Source: Natronohydrobacter sp.
GTDB taxonomy: Bacteria > Pseudomonadota > Alphaproteobacteria > Rhodobacterales > Rhodobacteraceae
NCBI GenBank assembly: GCA_020832585.1
Contig: JAFIEL010000002.1
Location: forward strand, 1 to 64,000
Direction of reading: 5' to 3'
Length of the DNA: 64,000 bases
A program made the translations under genes and the position numbers. This document shows positions 43,108 through 52,285 of this stretch, piece after piece. Below the pieces are notes generated by a model that ran no database searches, was not told the origin of the DNA, and saw only the letters and a program-made list of their open reading frames with translations. Within the stretch, counting starts at the first letter, position 1. Each line of letters begins with the position of its first letter.

Positions 43108-45186
43108 TCACGACCGGGTCCAGGAAAACCCGTCGCAGGGCGCGTCCAGCAAGCTGGCGAGTTCCTCGTCCAGCGACATCAGTGTGATCGAGGCCCCAAC
43201 CATATCGAGCGATGTGCAGTAATGCCCGACAAGGGTCATATGTGTGCTGGCCCCGCGCGCGGCCAGACGTTGCTGCAACCGTCTGTTCAGGACCATCAAC
43301 TCGATCATCGGCGTTCCGCCCAATGAGTTGACGAGCACCGCCACTCGATGACCAGACTGCAAATCCATCGCAGCGAAAAGCTGGTCGCAGATCTGATCGA
43401 CGATGCGATCTGCTGTCAAAAGCTTCTGGCGCTGCACGCCGGGTTCTCCATGCACGCCAACGCCGAATTCCAGATCATCCTCGGCCAGTGTGAAACTCGG
43501 GCGGCGCGTCTCTGGCATCGAACACGGTTCCAGCGCGACACCGATGGTGTGACAGGCAGCGTTGGCCTTGCGCGCAAGCCGCTCACATTCGTCCAGACTG
43601 TCCATGCGTGCGCTGGCAGCCCCTGCGACCTTGAACACAAACACATTTCCGGCAGTGCCGCGGCGCGCATCGCGGTCTTCGAACCCGCTCGAGGCAATGT
43701 CATCGGTTGTGCGGATTGTCCGCACCCGTATCCCTTCGGCGGCGGCCAGTTCAGAGGCCATGTCGAAATTCATCACATCGCCGGTATAATTTCCGTAGAT
43801 ATAGAGCACCCCCTGCCCCTGATCTGCAAACCGCGTGCAGGTCAGGATCCGATCCGGCGGCGGGCTGGAAAACACGTTTCCGATGGCCACGGCATCTGCA
43901 AGCCCCTGTCCGACAAAGCCCAGAAAGGCAGGCTCGTGCCCCGCACCGCCGCCGATGACGATACCGACCTTGCCCGCTTTGCGTGGCGCACTGGCCCCAA
44001 TGGCGCGTGCTGATCCGTCGATTGACCGGATATGCCCCGGATAGGCAGCGCATGCGCCTTCCATTGCCTCATTGACCACATCACGCGGATCGTTGAGGAA
44101 CTTCTTGATCTGCGTGCGCCCCGGTGCCGGGGTTGTGCCATCGGTCAGGGGCGCGTCCTTGGTGCGCGTGGTGCTGACATATCGGCCCAGCCGGATATCT
44201 AGCGTGCGCAGGATACCTTCTGCCGTGTCCGAATCGATGACCAGCGTGGTGACATAGCCGCCGCGCAAACCGGCAAGGATGGGCTGCACCTTGTCGAACC
44301 CTGCCGCGACCAGCAAGCGTGTCGGCACTTTGCGCAAATCCTCCAGCGACAGGCCGATGAAACGCTCGGACAATGGTCCCGCAACAGGCGCACCGTGCGC
44401 GTCTATGAATTGCCCTGCCAGCGATCCAACGGCCTGATCGTAGAAATCGTGCTGTTGCAGCGCATTGTCGAAGAAGCCGCTGCTATGGATTGTCGACTTG
44501 GGGCGCAGCGAGGACACACCGAACAACACCCGATCAAGTCGCGAGAGATATTGCAACTGCTCTGCCACCACCGTCTCGCCCAACAGCAGATCGCGTGCCT
44601 GCGCCGACGAGACGATGGCGGGTGCCGAAATCGGAACGCAGCGCGCACCAATATTGTCGGCAAGCCGGGTCGCACAGGATTCGGGCGAATACGGGATCTT
44701 GGCAGTGGTGCCGCCAGTTGCCTGAACCACCGTCACATCGCGCAATCCGTCCAGCCTTGCGGCCTGTGCAAGGGCCAGCATCGTGCGCCCCCAAGTGATC
44801 GCAAGTGTATCGCCAGCATGCACAAGGGTTGGCAAGATGCCTGCAGCAGCGTGGCCCACGCGCTCGATCAGCGATCGCCCTTCGCCTTGCGAGGGCACCA
44901 CAAGGCAGTTTTCCAGTCCAAACTGATCTTCCAGCGCGCGCGCCAGCGTGACCGAGCGCATATGTTCATGCGAGATCGAGATATTGACGATCCCGCGCGC
45001 CCGCGCGTCGGCCAGATAGGCATTGACCGTCGGACGAGACGCCCCCATTGCATCCGCGATTTCGCTCTGGGTCAGCCCTTCCTGATAATACAGCCAGCTT
45101 GCCCAGAGCAGAGGATCATCTCCGAAGCGCATCGGCGGACGGATGGTTCCGGCCTCGCGCAAGGGGCGCCCGCGCGTGCCCGCCAT
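43108..45186 (-). CDS. SorC-type sugar regulator fused to a DhaK kinase domain
   Basis: A 692-residue fusion. Residues about 15-340 are a SorC/EryD-type regulator: HTH GLTQSEIADAMGASRPTVNA, then a sugar-binding domain with ITWGRTMLALAQAA and VQATGGTTA. Residues about 360-692 are a complete DhaK domain with GGGAGHEPAFLGFVG and GVGVHGEPGV, including the His that bonds the ketose carbonyl. The start ATG at 45186 overlaps the DhaL stop in TGATG. It probably senses a tetrulose or its phosphate and also phosphorylates, or has adapted the kinase pocket as a sensor. It stands where eryD is expected. Confidence 0.85.
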   Translation of the reverse strand: MAGTRGRPLREAGTIRPPMRFGDDPLLWASWLYYQEGLTQSEIADAMGASRPTVNAYLADARARGIVNISISHEHMRSVTLARALEDQFGLENCLVVPSQGEGRSLIERVGHAAAGILPTLVHAGDTLAITWGRTMLALAQAARLDGLRDVTVVQATGGTTAKIPYSPESCATRLADNIGARCVPISAPAIVSSAQARDLLLGETVVAEQLQYLSRLDRVLFGVSSLRPKSTIHSSGFFDNALQQHDFYDQAVGSLAGQFIDAHGAPVAGPLSERFIGLSLEDLRKVPTRLLVAAGFDKVQPILAGLRGGYVTTLVIDSDTAEGILRTLDIRLGRYVSTTRTKDAPLTDGTTPAPGRTQIKKFLNDPRDVVNEAMEGACAAYPGHIRSIDGSARAIGASAPRKAGKVGIVIGGGAGHEPAFLGFVGQGLADAVAIGNVFSSPPPDRILTCTRFADQGQGVLYIYGNYTGDVMNFDMASELAAAEGIRVRTIRTTDDIASSGFEDRDARRGTAGNVFVFKVAGAASARMDSLDECERLARKANAACHTIGVALEPCSMPETRRPSFTLAEDDLEFGVGVHGEPGVQRQKLLTADRIVDQICDQLFAAMDLQSGHRVAVLVNSLGGTPMIELMVLNRRLQQRLAARGASTHMTLVGHYCTSLDMVGASITLMSLDEELASLLDAPCDGFSWTRS

Positions 45187-45866
45187 CAGCTTGCACGCTC
45201 GAGCACAGTGTCGCAAATCGCGCAGATGACTTCGACACTCGACACTGCGCCGGGGTCCAGATGCCCGATGCTGCGCTCTTGCAGACGGGCCGCGCGCCCC
45301 CTTGCCGACATGAGTGCTGCAGTTTCCGCGCAGGCATTGCGCGCGGCGTCACAGGTCTGACGGGCGATGTCAGAAGCCGGTAGCCCTGCACGCGCTGCAC
45401 GCTGCGCGGCCTGTGACGCGGGCAACCAGACATCGAGCATGGTCTTGTCGCCCGGCTGCGCCTGACCGCGTTTGCGGATACCCTCGGCACAGGCCGACAG
45501 CATCAACCCCAACTGGTCCAGTGTCAGGGGGGCGTTCTTTTCCAGACAGGTCGCGGCTTCAAGAAAGGCAGAGGCATAAAGCGGGCCGACCGTCGCGCCG
45601 ACCTCGCCCAGAAAGGCTTGCGCGGCGAGGCGCATCAACTCGGGCGGCGCTGCCGGGCCGCGTTTGCGCAGCATCCGGTCAATCGCGGCAAAACCATTCG
45701 CCATGGAGATGCCGTGGTCGCCGTCGCCGATTTCGCCATCAAGCTGGCACAGCGCCTGCCGCTTGCCTTCCAGCCGCACGGTGGCGAGCCGGAACATATC
45801 CGCGATGAATGGCGCATCGATCCCTGTCATGGCGCTATGGTTGGCGCTTTCGACAGGGGTTTTCAA
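45186..45866 (-). CDS. dhaL: DhaL-type ADP/ATP-binding kinase subunit (first of two)
   Basis: A 226-residue helical-barrel protein with the metal-nucleotide motif EIGDGDHGISMANGF about residues 43-57, and GAVSSV and DKTML segments of the DhaL family. The frame opens with TTG at 45866, overlapping the preceding dhaL stop; an ATG at 45830 lacks a ribosome site. It should supply the phosphoryl donor site for a DhaK domain, perhaps the one fused to SorC, which it adjoins. Confidence 0.82.
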   Translation of the reverse strand: MKTPVESANHSAMTGIDAPFIADMFRLATVRLEGKRQALCQLDGEIGDGDHGISMANGFAAIDRMLRKRGPAAPPELMRLAAQAFLGEVGATVGPLYASAFLEAATCLEKNAPLTLDQLGLMLSACAEGIRKRGQAQPGDKTMLDVWLPASQAAQRAARAGLPASDIARQTCDAARNACAETAALMSARGRAARLQERSIGHLDPGAVSSVEVICAICDTVLERAS

Positions 45867-46510
45867 GCGCTTTCCAGCCTGCGGCTCAACCCCTCTGCGA
45901 AACCGGCCAGGATCAGGGCGCAGGAACTTGCACCCGCGTCCAGCACCCCGCGCGAGCGTTCGCCCAGCCGGGCCGATCGCCCGATCTTCGCCACCATGTC
46001 CACTGTGCTGTCGCGCCCGTTTTCGGCGGCGGCGCGCATCGCGGCAAGCGCGGTGCCAAACGCCGCGCCGCGCGCCTGTTCAAGCTCGAACGCCTCTACC
46101 GCCGGAACCAGCGCATCCAGCAGCGTCTTGTCGCCGACCTTGGCCGCGCCAATATCCTGCACCCCGTCCAAGCCTGCCCGGATCATCCGGCCAAAAGCGG
46201 CGCTGTCTATCGCATCAGCCCCGGACAGCGCATCGGCCATGTCGGAAAACATCATCCCGTAAAGCGGCCCCATCGACCCGCCGATTTCCGACATCAACAC
46301 ATCGGACAGGGTTTCCATCGCCTCGGTCAGCGTTGCTTCGGGGCTGATCCGTTCGGCAGCCCGGCCAAAGCCCTTGGCCATGTTGATCCCGTGATCACCA
46401 TCACCGATCTTGCCGTCGATCTCGGACAGCCAGGCCTTGTTCGCGACGATCACAGACGCAATTTCACGCAGGATTTCGCCCGCCCCGGCATTTGGAATGG
46501 CATCCATCAT
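45863..46510 (-). CDS. dhaL: DhaL-type kinase subunit (second of two)
   Basis: A 215-residue DhaL protein with KIGDGDHGINMAKGFGRAA about residues 38-56 and GDKTLLDALVPAVEAF later. It starts 9 nt after the stand-alone dhaK gene and probably forms an ATP-dependent ketose kinase with it. No PTS component (DhaM) is seen, which supports ATP rather than phosphoenolpyruvate as donor, as in the erythrulose kinases of Mycobacterium. Confidence 0.85.
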   Translation of the reverse strand: MMDAIPNAGAGEILREIASVIVANKAWLSEIDGKIGDGDHGINMAKGFGRAAERISPEATLTEAMETLSDVLMSEIGGSMGPLYGMMFSDMADALSGADAIDSAAFGRMIRAGLDGVQDIGAAKVGDKTLLDALVPAVEAFELEQARGAAFGTALAAMRAAAENGRDSTVDMVAKIGRSARLGERSRGVLDAGASSCALILAGFAEGLSRRLESA

Positions 46511-46519
46511 CCTGTCCTT

Positions 46520-47512
46520 TCAGAAGCCAGGGCAAGCGCAATCGAGATCGAGAAGCGCCTTCAACTCATCATCCAGCGCCATCACGGTCAGTGTGGCCCC
46601 CACCATGTCCAGCGAGGTGAAGTAATTTCCGACATAGGGCCGCCAGACCTTCAGCCCCCGCGCTTCAATCTGCTGCGCCATTCGGTCATACAGGACATAG
46701 AGTTCATTGACCGGCGTCGCCCCGAGGCCCGAGACCAGCACCGCGACCTCGGCACCTGCAGGCAGGTCGTGATCGTCAAGCACGATCCGCACCATGTCAT
46801 CGGCCACATCATTGGCCCGGCCAAGCGCCTCGACCCGCACACCGGGTTCGCCGTGATGGCCGATGCCGACCTCCATCTTTCCGGGCTCGATCTGGAAATT
46901 CGGATGCCCGACTGCAGGCAGCGTGCATGGCCCCAAACCCACACCCACCGAACGGCAATTATCGATGGCCTTCTGTGCGGCCGCAATCACGCCCGCCAGA
47001 TCGGCACCCTCTGCCGCCTTGGCCGCGCCTATTTTCCACATGAATATCTCACCAGCGACACCGCGTCGTTTTTCGCGTTCGTCCGGCGGGGCCGAGCAGA
47101 CATCATCATTGGCAACCACGGTTTCCACTGTGATGTTGTCCTTGGTGGCCATCTTGCGGGCCATTTTCACATTCATGTTGTCGCCAGCATAATTGCCATA
47201 CAACACCGCGACGCCCGCCCCGCCATCCGCCGCCCGGATCGCATCGTGAAAGGTCTTGGCCGTGGGCGAGGAAAACAGCTCGCCAACCGCGACCGCATCG
47301 AGCATGTTGCGCCCGGCATAGCCAATGAAGGCAGGTTCATGCCCGGACCCGCCGCCTGTGATGACGCCAACCCGACCCGGCGTCGCCGCCCAGTTCGACA
47401 CGACCACGCGCGGATTATCCGGCGACAAATGCACCATGTCACGATGGGCGCGCACGAAACCGGCAACGGTTTCATCGACGATATCATCGGGATTGTTGAA
47501 AAAACGTTGCAT
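46520..47512 (-). CDS. dhaK: DhaK-type ketose kinase, probable erythrulose kinase subunit
   Basis: A 330-residue DhaK protein with GGGSGHEPAFIGYAG about residue 51, YGNYAGDNMN about residue 105 and the substrate-binding His in GIGHHGEPGV about residue 215. It begins MQRFFNNPDDIVDE, typical of the family. It binds the ketose covalently, and the DhaL partner delivers phosphate. The SDR and tetritol importer upstream suggest erythrulose rather than dihydroxyacetone as substrate. Confidence 0.86.
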   Translation of the reverse strand: MQRFFNNPDDIVDETVAGFVRAHRDMVHLSPDNPRVVVSNWAATPGRVGVITGGGSGHEPAFIGYAGRNMLDAVAVGELFSSPTAKTFHDAIRAADGGAGVAVLYGNYAGDNMNVKMARKMATKDNITVETVVANDDVCSAPPDEREKRRGVAGEIFMWKIGAAKAAEGADLAGVIAAAQKAIDNCRSVGVGLGPCTLPAVGHPNFQIEPGKMEVGIGHHGEPGVRVEALGRANDVADDMVRIVLDDHDLPAGAEVAVLVSGLGATPVNELYVLYDRMAQQIEARGLKVWRPYVGNYFTSLDMVGATLTVMALDDELKALLDLDCACPGF

Positions 47513-47522
47513 GTTTCTGTCC

Positions 47523-48290
47523 TTATTTGACTGTAAAGCCGCCATCGACGATCAGATCAGCCCCATTGATCATACCCGCCGCATCAGAGGCCAGAAACAC
47601 CGCAGCCGCAGCGATTTCACAAGGTTCGGCGAAACGGCCGGTCGGGATCTGTGCCTTCATGGCCTCTCCTTTTGGACCGGCCCAGGCGGATTTGCCCAAT
47701 TCGGTCAGAACCACAGTGGGCGAAACCGAATTGACCGTGATCCCATACTGTCCCCATTCCAGCGCAAGCGTCTTGGTCAGCCCGATTACACCGAATTTCG
47801 AGGCACAATAGGCAACATGCTGGTCAATCGCCACGCTACCTGCCTGCGAGGCAAGATTGATGATCCGCCCGGACCGCTGAGCGATCATCACACGGCCCAC
47901 TTCCTGTGCGACCAGAAAGCTGCCGGTCAGATTGACATCCAGCGTGCGCTGCCATGCCTCAAACGAAATATCCTCGGCTGGTGCCAGATCGACGATGCCC
48001 GCGCTGTTGACAAGAATATCGATGCGCCCAAACCCGGCGCGCACCTGTGCCACAGCCTTCGCGACCGAAGCCGGATCGGCGACGTTGCAGGCGCAGGCGA
48101 TAGCATCCTGAAGTGCGGCAGCGCGCGCGGTCGCGGCCTCTGCATTCAGATCGACAACCGCAACGCGCACGCCCTTGGCCGCCAGCGCCCCGGCGATTGC
48201 CGCACCGATGCCCGAAGCCGCGCCCGTCACAAGCGCCGTCTTGCCCCGCAACGGAAAATCATAATCGAGAGTGTCTGGACCTGCTGTCAT
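47523..48290 (-). CDS. SDR, probable D-threitol/tetritol dehydrogenase
   Basis: A 255-residue classical SDR. It has VTGAASGIGAAIAGAL, NSAGIV about residue 100, NLASQAG with the catalytic Ser, and YCASK about residue 163; the C-terminal VDGGFTVK is usual. It lies 10 nt before dhaK and after the importer genes. In mycobacterial threitol loci an SDR in this position oxidises D-threitol to D-erythrulose. The same role is inferred here. Confidence 0.82.
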   Translation of the reverse strand: MTAGPDTLDYDFPLRGKTALVTGAASGIGAAIAGALAAKGVRVAVVDLNAEAATARAAALQDAIACACNVADPASVAKAVAQVRAGFGRIDILVNSAGIVDLAPAEDISFEAWQRTLDVNLTGSFLVAQEVGRVMIAQRSGRIINLASQAGSVAIDQHVAYCASKFGVIGLTKTLALEWGQYGITVNSVSPTVVLTELGKSAWAGPKGEAMKAQIPTGRFAEPCEIAAAAVFLASDAAGMINGADLIVDGGFTVK

Positions 48291-48319
48291 ACCGGGCCTC
48301 CTGTCATTGTCTGGTACAG

Positions 48320-48350
48320 CCCGCCCGGCTGGCGATGCCAGCCGGGCGGG
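48320..48350 (-). terminator. Strong intercistronic hairpin after the tetritol binding-protein gene
   Basis: Perfect 14-bp stem, CCCGCCCGGCTGGC at 48320-48333 and its complement at 48337-48350, with a 3-nt loop, 13 nt after the binding-protein stop on the coding strand. No T-run follows. It should stabilise the upstream message or cut read-through into the SDR and kinase genes. Confidence 0.65.
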
Positions 48351-48363
48351 TTGGCGCAGTGCA

Positions 48364-49350
48364 TTACTGACGCATCTCCAGCAATGCGTCCACGTTTTCA
48401 AGCGTTACCGGCGTCCATGGCACGTTATATTGGGCATCCGCGCCACCGTTCCACGGCATGTCAGGATACTGTTCCCAGATGCTTGACATCGGCTCATACC
48501 CATCGATCACTGCGGCAAGCGCGACATCGAGCGCACCTTGCGCCTGCGCCGCACCATCTTGCAGGATCGACGCCATGTCCCCGGCCTTCACCGCCAGCAG
48601 CGCATCCGTCACACCGTCAATCCCGGCAATGGCGAAATCTGCAACATCCAGACCGGCAGCACGGATCGCTTCAATCGCACCAAGCGCCATCTCGTCATTC
48701 TGGCCAATCACGCCTTTGATATTGTCGCCATGCCGCGTCAGCCAGTTTTCCATCAGCGTCTGCGCCTCGGCGCGCGACCAGTTGGCGGTCTGCTGCTCCA
48801 GCACTGTCACATTCGGACATTCGGCCAAAGCTTTCTGGTTGCCTTCCAGACGCTCGATCTGCGCCGACTGGCCGATCGGGCCTTCGATGATCACGACGCC
48901 ACCTTCGCAGCCGATCTGGTCAAGCACATAGCGCGCTTCCATATAACCCGATTCGACATCGTTCGATCCGACATAGGACAACAACAGATCGCTGTTGACG
49001 CGTGTGTTCGACCCGACGACCGGAATGCCCGCGTCATGCGCAGCCTGAACAGCAGTGGCCCCGGCCTCGATGTCGATGGGAACAAAGATGATCGCATCGA
49101 AACCCTGCGTGATCATTGTCTCGAACTGTTCCTGCTGGACCAGCGCATCATAGCGCCCGTCGAAGACAGTCACATTCACCTTGCCCTCGACAACGGCAGG
49201 ATGCTGTGCCAGCGCGGCCGCCCAGAGCTGCATGAACTCTGCATTCAGGCCGTAGACCGCGGCACCGACGCGCGGCACGTCCTGCGCCATTGCGGATGTG
49301 CTGCCCAGCAGTGCAGCGGCGATAGTCATGGTTCTCAGAAGTTTCGTCAT
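48364..49350 (-). CDS. eryG: Tetritol ABC importer periplasmic binding protein (EryG-like)
   Basis: A 328-residue RbsB-type periplasmic protein with a signal peptide ending TSAMAQ (about residue 23). It has QEQFETMITQGFDAIIFVPID about residue 75 (overlapping pieces EQFETMITQG and DAIIFVPID) and DFAIAGIDGVTDALLAVKAG about residue 245. The permease and ATPase genes lie immediately upstream, matching the EryEFG erythritol importer of rhizobia and Brucella, which lies beside the same enzymes. Confidence 0.83.
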   Translation of the reverse strand: MTKLLRTMTIAAALLGSTSAMAQDVPRVGAAVYGLNAEFMQLWAAALAQHPAVVEGKVNVTVFDGRYDALVQQEQFETMITQGFDAIIFVPIDIEAGATAVQAAHDAGIPVVGSNTRVNSDLLLSYVGSNDVESGYMEARYVLDQIGCEGGVVIIEGPIGQSAQIERLEGNQKALAECPNVTVLEQQTANWSRAEAQTLMENWLTRHGDNIKGVIGQNDEMALGAIEAIRAAGLDVADFAIAGIDGVTDALLAVKAGDMASILQDGAAQAQGALDVALAAVIDGYEPMSSIWEQYPDMPWNGGADAQYNVPWTPVTLENVDALLEMRQ

Positions 49351-49435
49351 CGTGCGTGTCCTCCCTTGGATTTGGCACAGTTTCTCTGTCCACCCACATG
49401 CAAGTGGGTGCCAGAACTCTTGAAGGGCTCAGATG

Positions 49436-50428
49436 TCAGGCGTGCTTGTGACGCGCCTGATCCAGCATCACGGCTGCCACGATCAGCATCCCCTTGATGA
49501 CCTGCTGGTAGTAGGATTCCACCCCCATCAGATCGAGCCCGTTATTCACAACCGAAATCAGCAATGCCCCGATCAATGTCCCGGTGACGCGCCCTACCCC
49601 GCCCGAAAGCGACGTGCCGCCGATCACCACTGCCGCGATGGCATCAAGCTCATAGGCGACCCCGGCCTGCGGCAGCGCCGAGCCCGTCCGCGCAGCCAGC
49701 ACCATTCCCGCGAGGCCGGCCAGCGCACCTGATATGACATAGACCACCATGCGGACGCGTTTGACATTGATCCCCGACACCCGCGCTGCATGCGGGTTGC
49801 CCCCGGCCGCATAGACATGACGGCCAAAACGGGAGGATGACAGGACGAAATAGGCCAGCACGAAGACCAGTGCGAATAGGGCGATGGGCATGGGAACCCC
49901 GAACAGGTCGCCCGTGCCGATGAAGCGGTATTCCGGCGTCAGTGACGGAACCGGACGCCCCCCGGAATAGAGCAGGGTCAGACCGCGGGCCGCCGACAAC
50001 ATGCCAAGTGTCGTCACGAATGCCGGAACGTTGAAATAGGCCACCAGAATCCCGTTGATCCAGCCCGCGGCCATGCCCACAAGGATGCCGACAGCGAAAG
50101 CGATATAGAACGCATATGGTGCCCCCGCGACGGCCGCAGTACTGGAGGTGGTGGCCATTGACGCTGACACAACCCCGGCCAAGGCCACGACCGATCCAAC
50201 TGACAGGTCAATGCCGCGCGTCAGGATCACGAAGGTCATGCCAATGGCAAGGATCCCGTTGATCGAGGCCTGGCGCAGCACATTGATGATGTTGCGCTGG
50301 GTCAGGAAAAACTCATTGACCACCGACAACGCGACACAGACCAGCAAAAGCGCGATCAGGATGCCGTATTTCTGGCCATATTGCACGGCCATGGTCTTGA
50401 TGTCGCGATCCGCTGCAGTGGTGTTCAT
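49436..50428 (-). CDS. eryF: Tetritol ABC importer permease (EryF-like)
   Basis: A 330-residue RbsC-family permease with about nine membrane segments. The coupling region GWINGILVAYFNVPAFVTTL lies about residue 125, and RGIDLSVGSVVAL about residue 70 is characteristic of the family. It follows the ATPase gene by 27 nt. Confidence 0.87.
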   Translation of the reverse strand: MNTTAADRDIKTMAVQYGQKYGILIALLLVCVALSVVNEFFLTQRNIINVLRQASINGILAIGMTFVILTRGIDLSVGSVVALAGVVSASMATTSSTAAVAGAPYAFYIAFAVGILVGMAAGWINGILVAYFNVPAFVTTLGMLSAARGLTLLYSGGRPVPSLTPEYRFIGTGDLFGVPMPIALFALVFVLAYFVLSSSRFGRHVYAAGGNPHAARVSGINVKRVRMVVYVISGALAGLAGMVLAARTGSALPQAGVAYELDAIAAVVIGGTSLSGGVGRVTGTLIGALLISVVNNGLDLMGVESYYQQVIKGMLIVAAVMLDQARHKHA

Positions 50429-50455
50429 TCCCCAAGTCTCCTTTCGCGGCGCGGG

Positions 50456-51937
50456 TTACGCGGCCAGATTCAGCAAAGCGGCGGCAGACAGTTCCGAACG
50501 CCCGACTTCGCCACTGATGCGCCCGTCGCGCAGCACGATCACGCGGTCGGCCATGCCCAGCACCTCGTCCGTTTCCGAACTGATCATGATCACGGCCCCA
50601 CCGCCTTGGGCGAATTCCGACATCACCCGGTAGATTTCACGCTTGGCGCCCACATCCACCCCGCGTGTCGGTTCATCCAGCAACAGGATATGCGGACGGG
50701 TCAGAAACCATTTGCCAAGCACCACTTTCTGCTGATTGCCCCCGGACAGCCCCGAGACATCCAGCCGGTCGGTCGGTGTCTTGATCCCGAAAGCTTCGAT
50801 CATCTGGCGCGCGGCGCTGGCTTCGCGCTTGCGGCTCATCAACCCGGCGCGCGACAGGTCTTCCAGTCGCGCCATGCAGATATTGTCGCGTACATCGGCC
50901 ATCAGGTTCAGACCCGAGCCCTTGCGATCCTCGGTCACGAAGGCCAGTCCTGCGTCAATCGCCTGTTTTGGCGCAGCAAGGGAAACACGCTTGCCCATCA
51001 AGGTGATCTCGCCACCTTCGTCAGGTAGCAGACCGAAAAGGCGCTCGAAAATCTCGCTACGCCCCGAGCCCATCAACCCGTAGAAAGCCAGGATTTCGCC
51101 ACGCCTCAGATCGAAACTCACATCACGCACGAAACCGGCGGAATTCAGCCCTGTGACTGTCATCACCGTCTCGTCGGTCGGGGTATTGGTCTTGGCGAAT
51201 TCCTCGGTCAGCGGGCGGCCCACGATCATCTCGATCAGGCGCTCGCGCGAGACATCTGCCATCGCGCCGCTTTGAACGAAGCGCCCATCGCGAAACACTG
51301 TGTATCTGTCAGCAATTCCGAAAATCTCGGACAGGCGGTGGGTGACATAGATGATGCCCTTGCCCTGCGCCTTCAGTCGCGCAATCGCCGCAAAAAGCTC
51401 ATCAGCCTGCGCTTCGCCCAAGGCGCTTGTCGGCTCATCCATGATGATGATCTCGGCGTTGTAGGACAGCGCCTTTGCGATCTCGACAAGCTGCAATTCC
51501 GCGACGGTCAGATCCATCATCAGGCTGCGGGCAGAAATGCGGAAATGCAGATCGTCAAGTAATGCCTGGGCGTCACGGTTCATCTTGCGGAAATCAACCC
51601 GCCCGAAGCGCCCGACAGGTTCCCGGCCCAGATAGATATTCTCGGCAACGCTCATCGCCGGAACCGGGCTCAGCTCTTGCTCGATAATCGAGATGCCCGC
51701 CGTCAACGCATCGGAGGGACGTGAGAAAACAGCGGCCTTCCCCATCACATTGACCGTGCCATTGTCGCGCTGCTCAATCCCCATGACGATTTTCAGAAAT
51801 GTCGATTTACCCGCGCCATTGCCCCCGCAAAGCGCATGGACCGAGCCGGGCATCAGCGTGAACTGACCGTCCGACAGCGCTGCAACGCCCCCGAAACTCT
51901 TGGTCAGACCACGCACCTCCAGTAGCGGCTGGGTCAT
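50456..51937 (-). CDS. eryE: Tetritol ABC importer double-domain ATPase (EryE/RbsA-like)
   Basis: A 493-residue protein with two ABC domains, the RbsA layout. The first has Walker A GGNGAGKSTFLK and Walker B IIIMDEPTSALGEA. The second has GLMGSGRSEIFE in place of a full P-loop, the signature LSGGNQQKVVLGKW and LLLDEPTRGVD. A degenerate second Walker A is normal for this family. The start ATG is at 51937 with GAGGAG upstream; the gene opens the eryEFG-SDR-dhaK-dhaL-dhaL-sorC operon. Confidence 0.88.
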   Translation of the reverse strand: MTQPLLEVRGLTKSFGGVAALSDGQFTLMPGSVHALCGGNGAGKSTFLKIVMGIEQRDNGTVNVMGKAAVFSRPSDALTAGISIIEQELSPVPAMSVAENIYLGREPVGRFGRVDFRKMNRDAQALLDDLHFRISARSLMMDLTVAELQLVEIAKALSYNAEIIIMDEPTSALGEAQADELFAAIARLKAQGKGIIYVTHRLSEIFGIADRYTVFRDGRFVQSGAMADVSRERLIEMIVGRPLTEEFAKTNTPTDETVMTVTGLNSAGFVRDVSFDLRRGEILAFYGLMGSGRSEIFERLFGLLPDEGGEITLMGKRVSLAAPKQAIDAGLAFVTEDRKGSGLNLMADVRDNICMARLEDLSRAGLMSRKREASAARQMIEAFGIKTPTDRLDVSGLSGGNQQKVVLGKWFLTRPHILLLDEPTRGVDVGAKREIYRVMSEFAQGGGAVIMISSETDEVLGMADRVIVLRDGRISGEVGRSELSAAALLNLAA

Positions 51938-52285
51938 CGTCTCCTCCTCGATCCTCCGTCCCGCTACAGGATGTATCAATCTGCCTTCATATGTCAAATA
52001 TTATTTGAATAATGTTATTTTATCTATTTTTATTATTATATTTCATTGGTTTGCATATTATACAATTTCCGATTTCAATCGCAATCACAACATTGCCCGG
52101 TCACAGGCATGTATCGTGGGGAAGACTCGGAAGTGGTTGGGAAGCAGGAAACCCGGCACCCCTGCATGCTGATCGCGCCAGCCTTGCGGATCGCTTGTCG
52201 GTCAGCGGCGCTGCCGGTCCAGCCCGCATCGGCCCAGGCGACACAGCGCCTGCCGCGATCAGTCAAGATCGCGCCGATATGCTGG
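51938..52285. other. Promoter region upstream of the tetritol importer operon
   Basis: No gene seen in about 350 bases. The part nearest eryE (about 51990-52080) is strikingly AT-rich against the local background and holds a perfect palindrome. The distal part, after the EryC-like stop, is ordinary in composition and holds a small hairpin GCGATC/GATCGC at 52255-52272 that might end the upstream transcript. Confidence 0.5.
51994..52008. promoter_or_regulatory. Palindrome upstream of eryE, possible operator
   Basis: TCAAATA-T-TATTTGA is a perfect 15-base palindrome 57 bp upstream of the eryE start, within the AT-rich promoter stretch. The SorC-DhaK regulator encoded at the end of the same operon is the likeliest binder; the DeoR protein is the alternative. 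Confidence 0.45.

Noticed and set aside
45809-47530. 573-codon plus-strand open frame
   Set aside because: It is antisense to the dhaL and dhaK genes, which have clear motifs; its product looks like no known protein.
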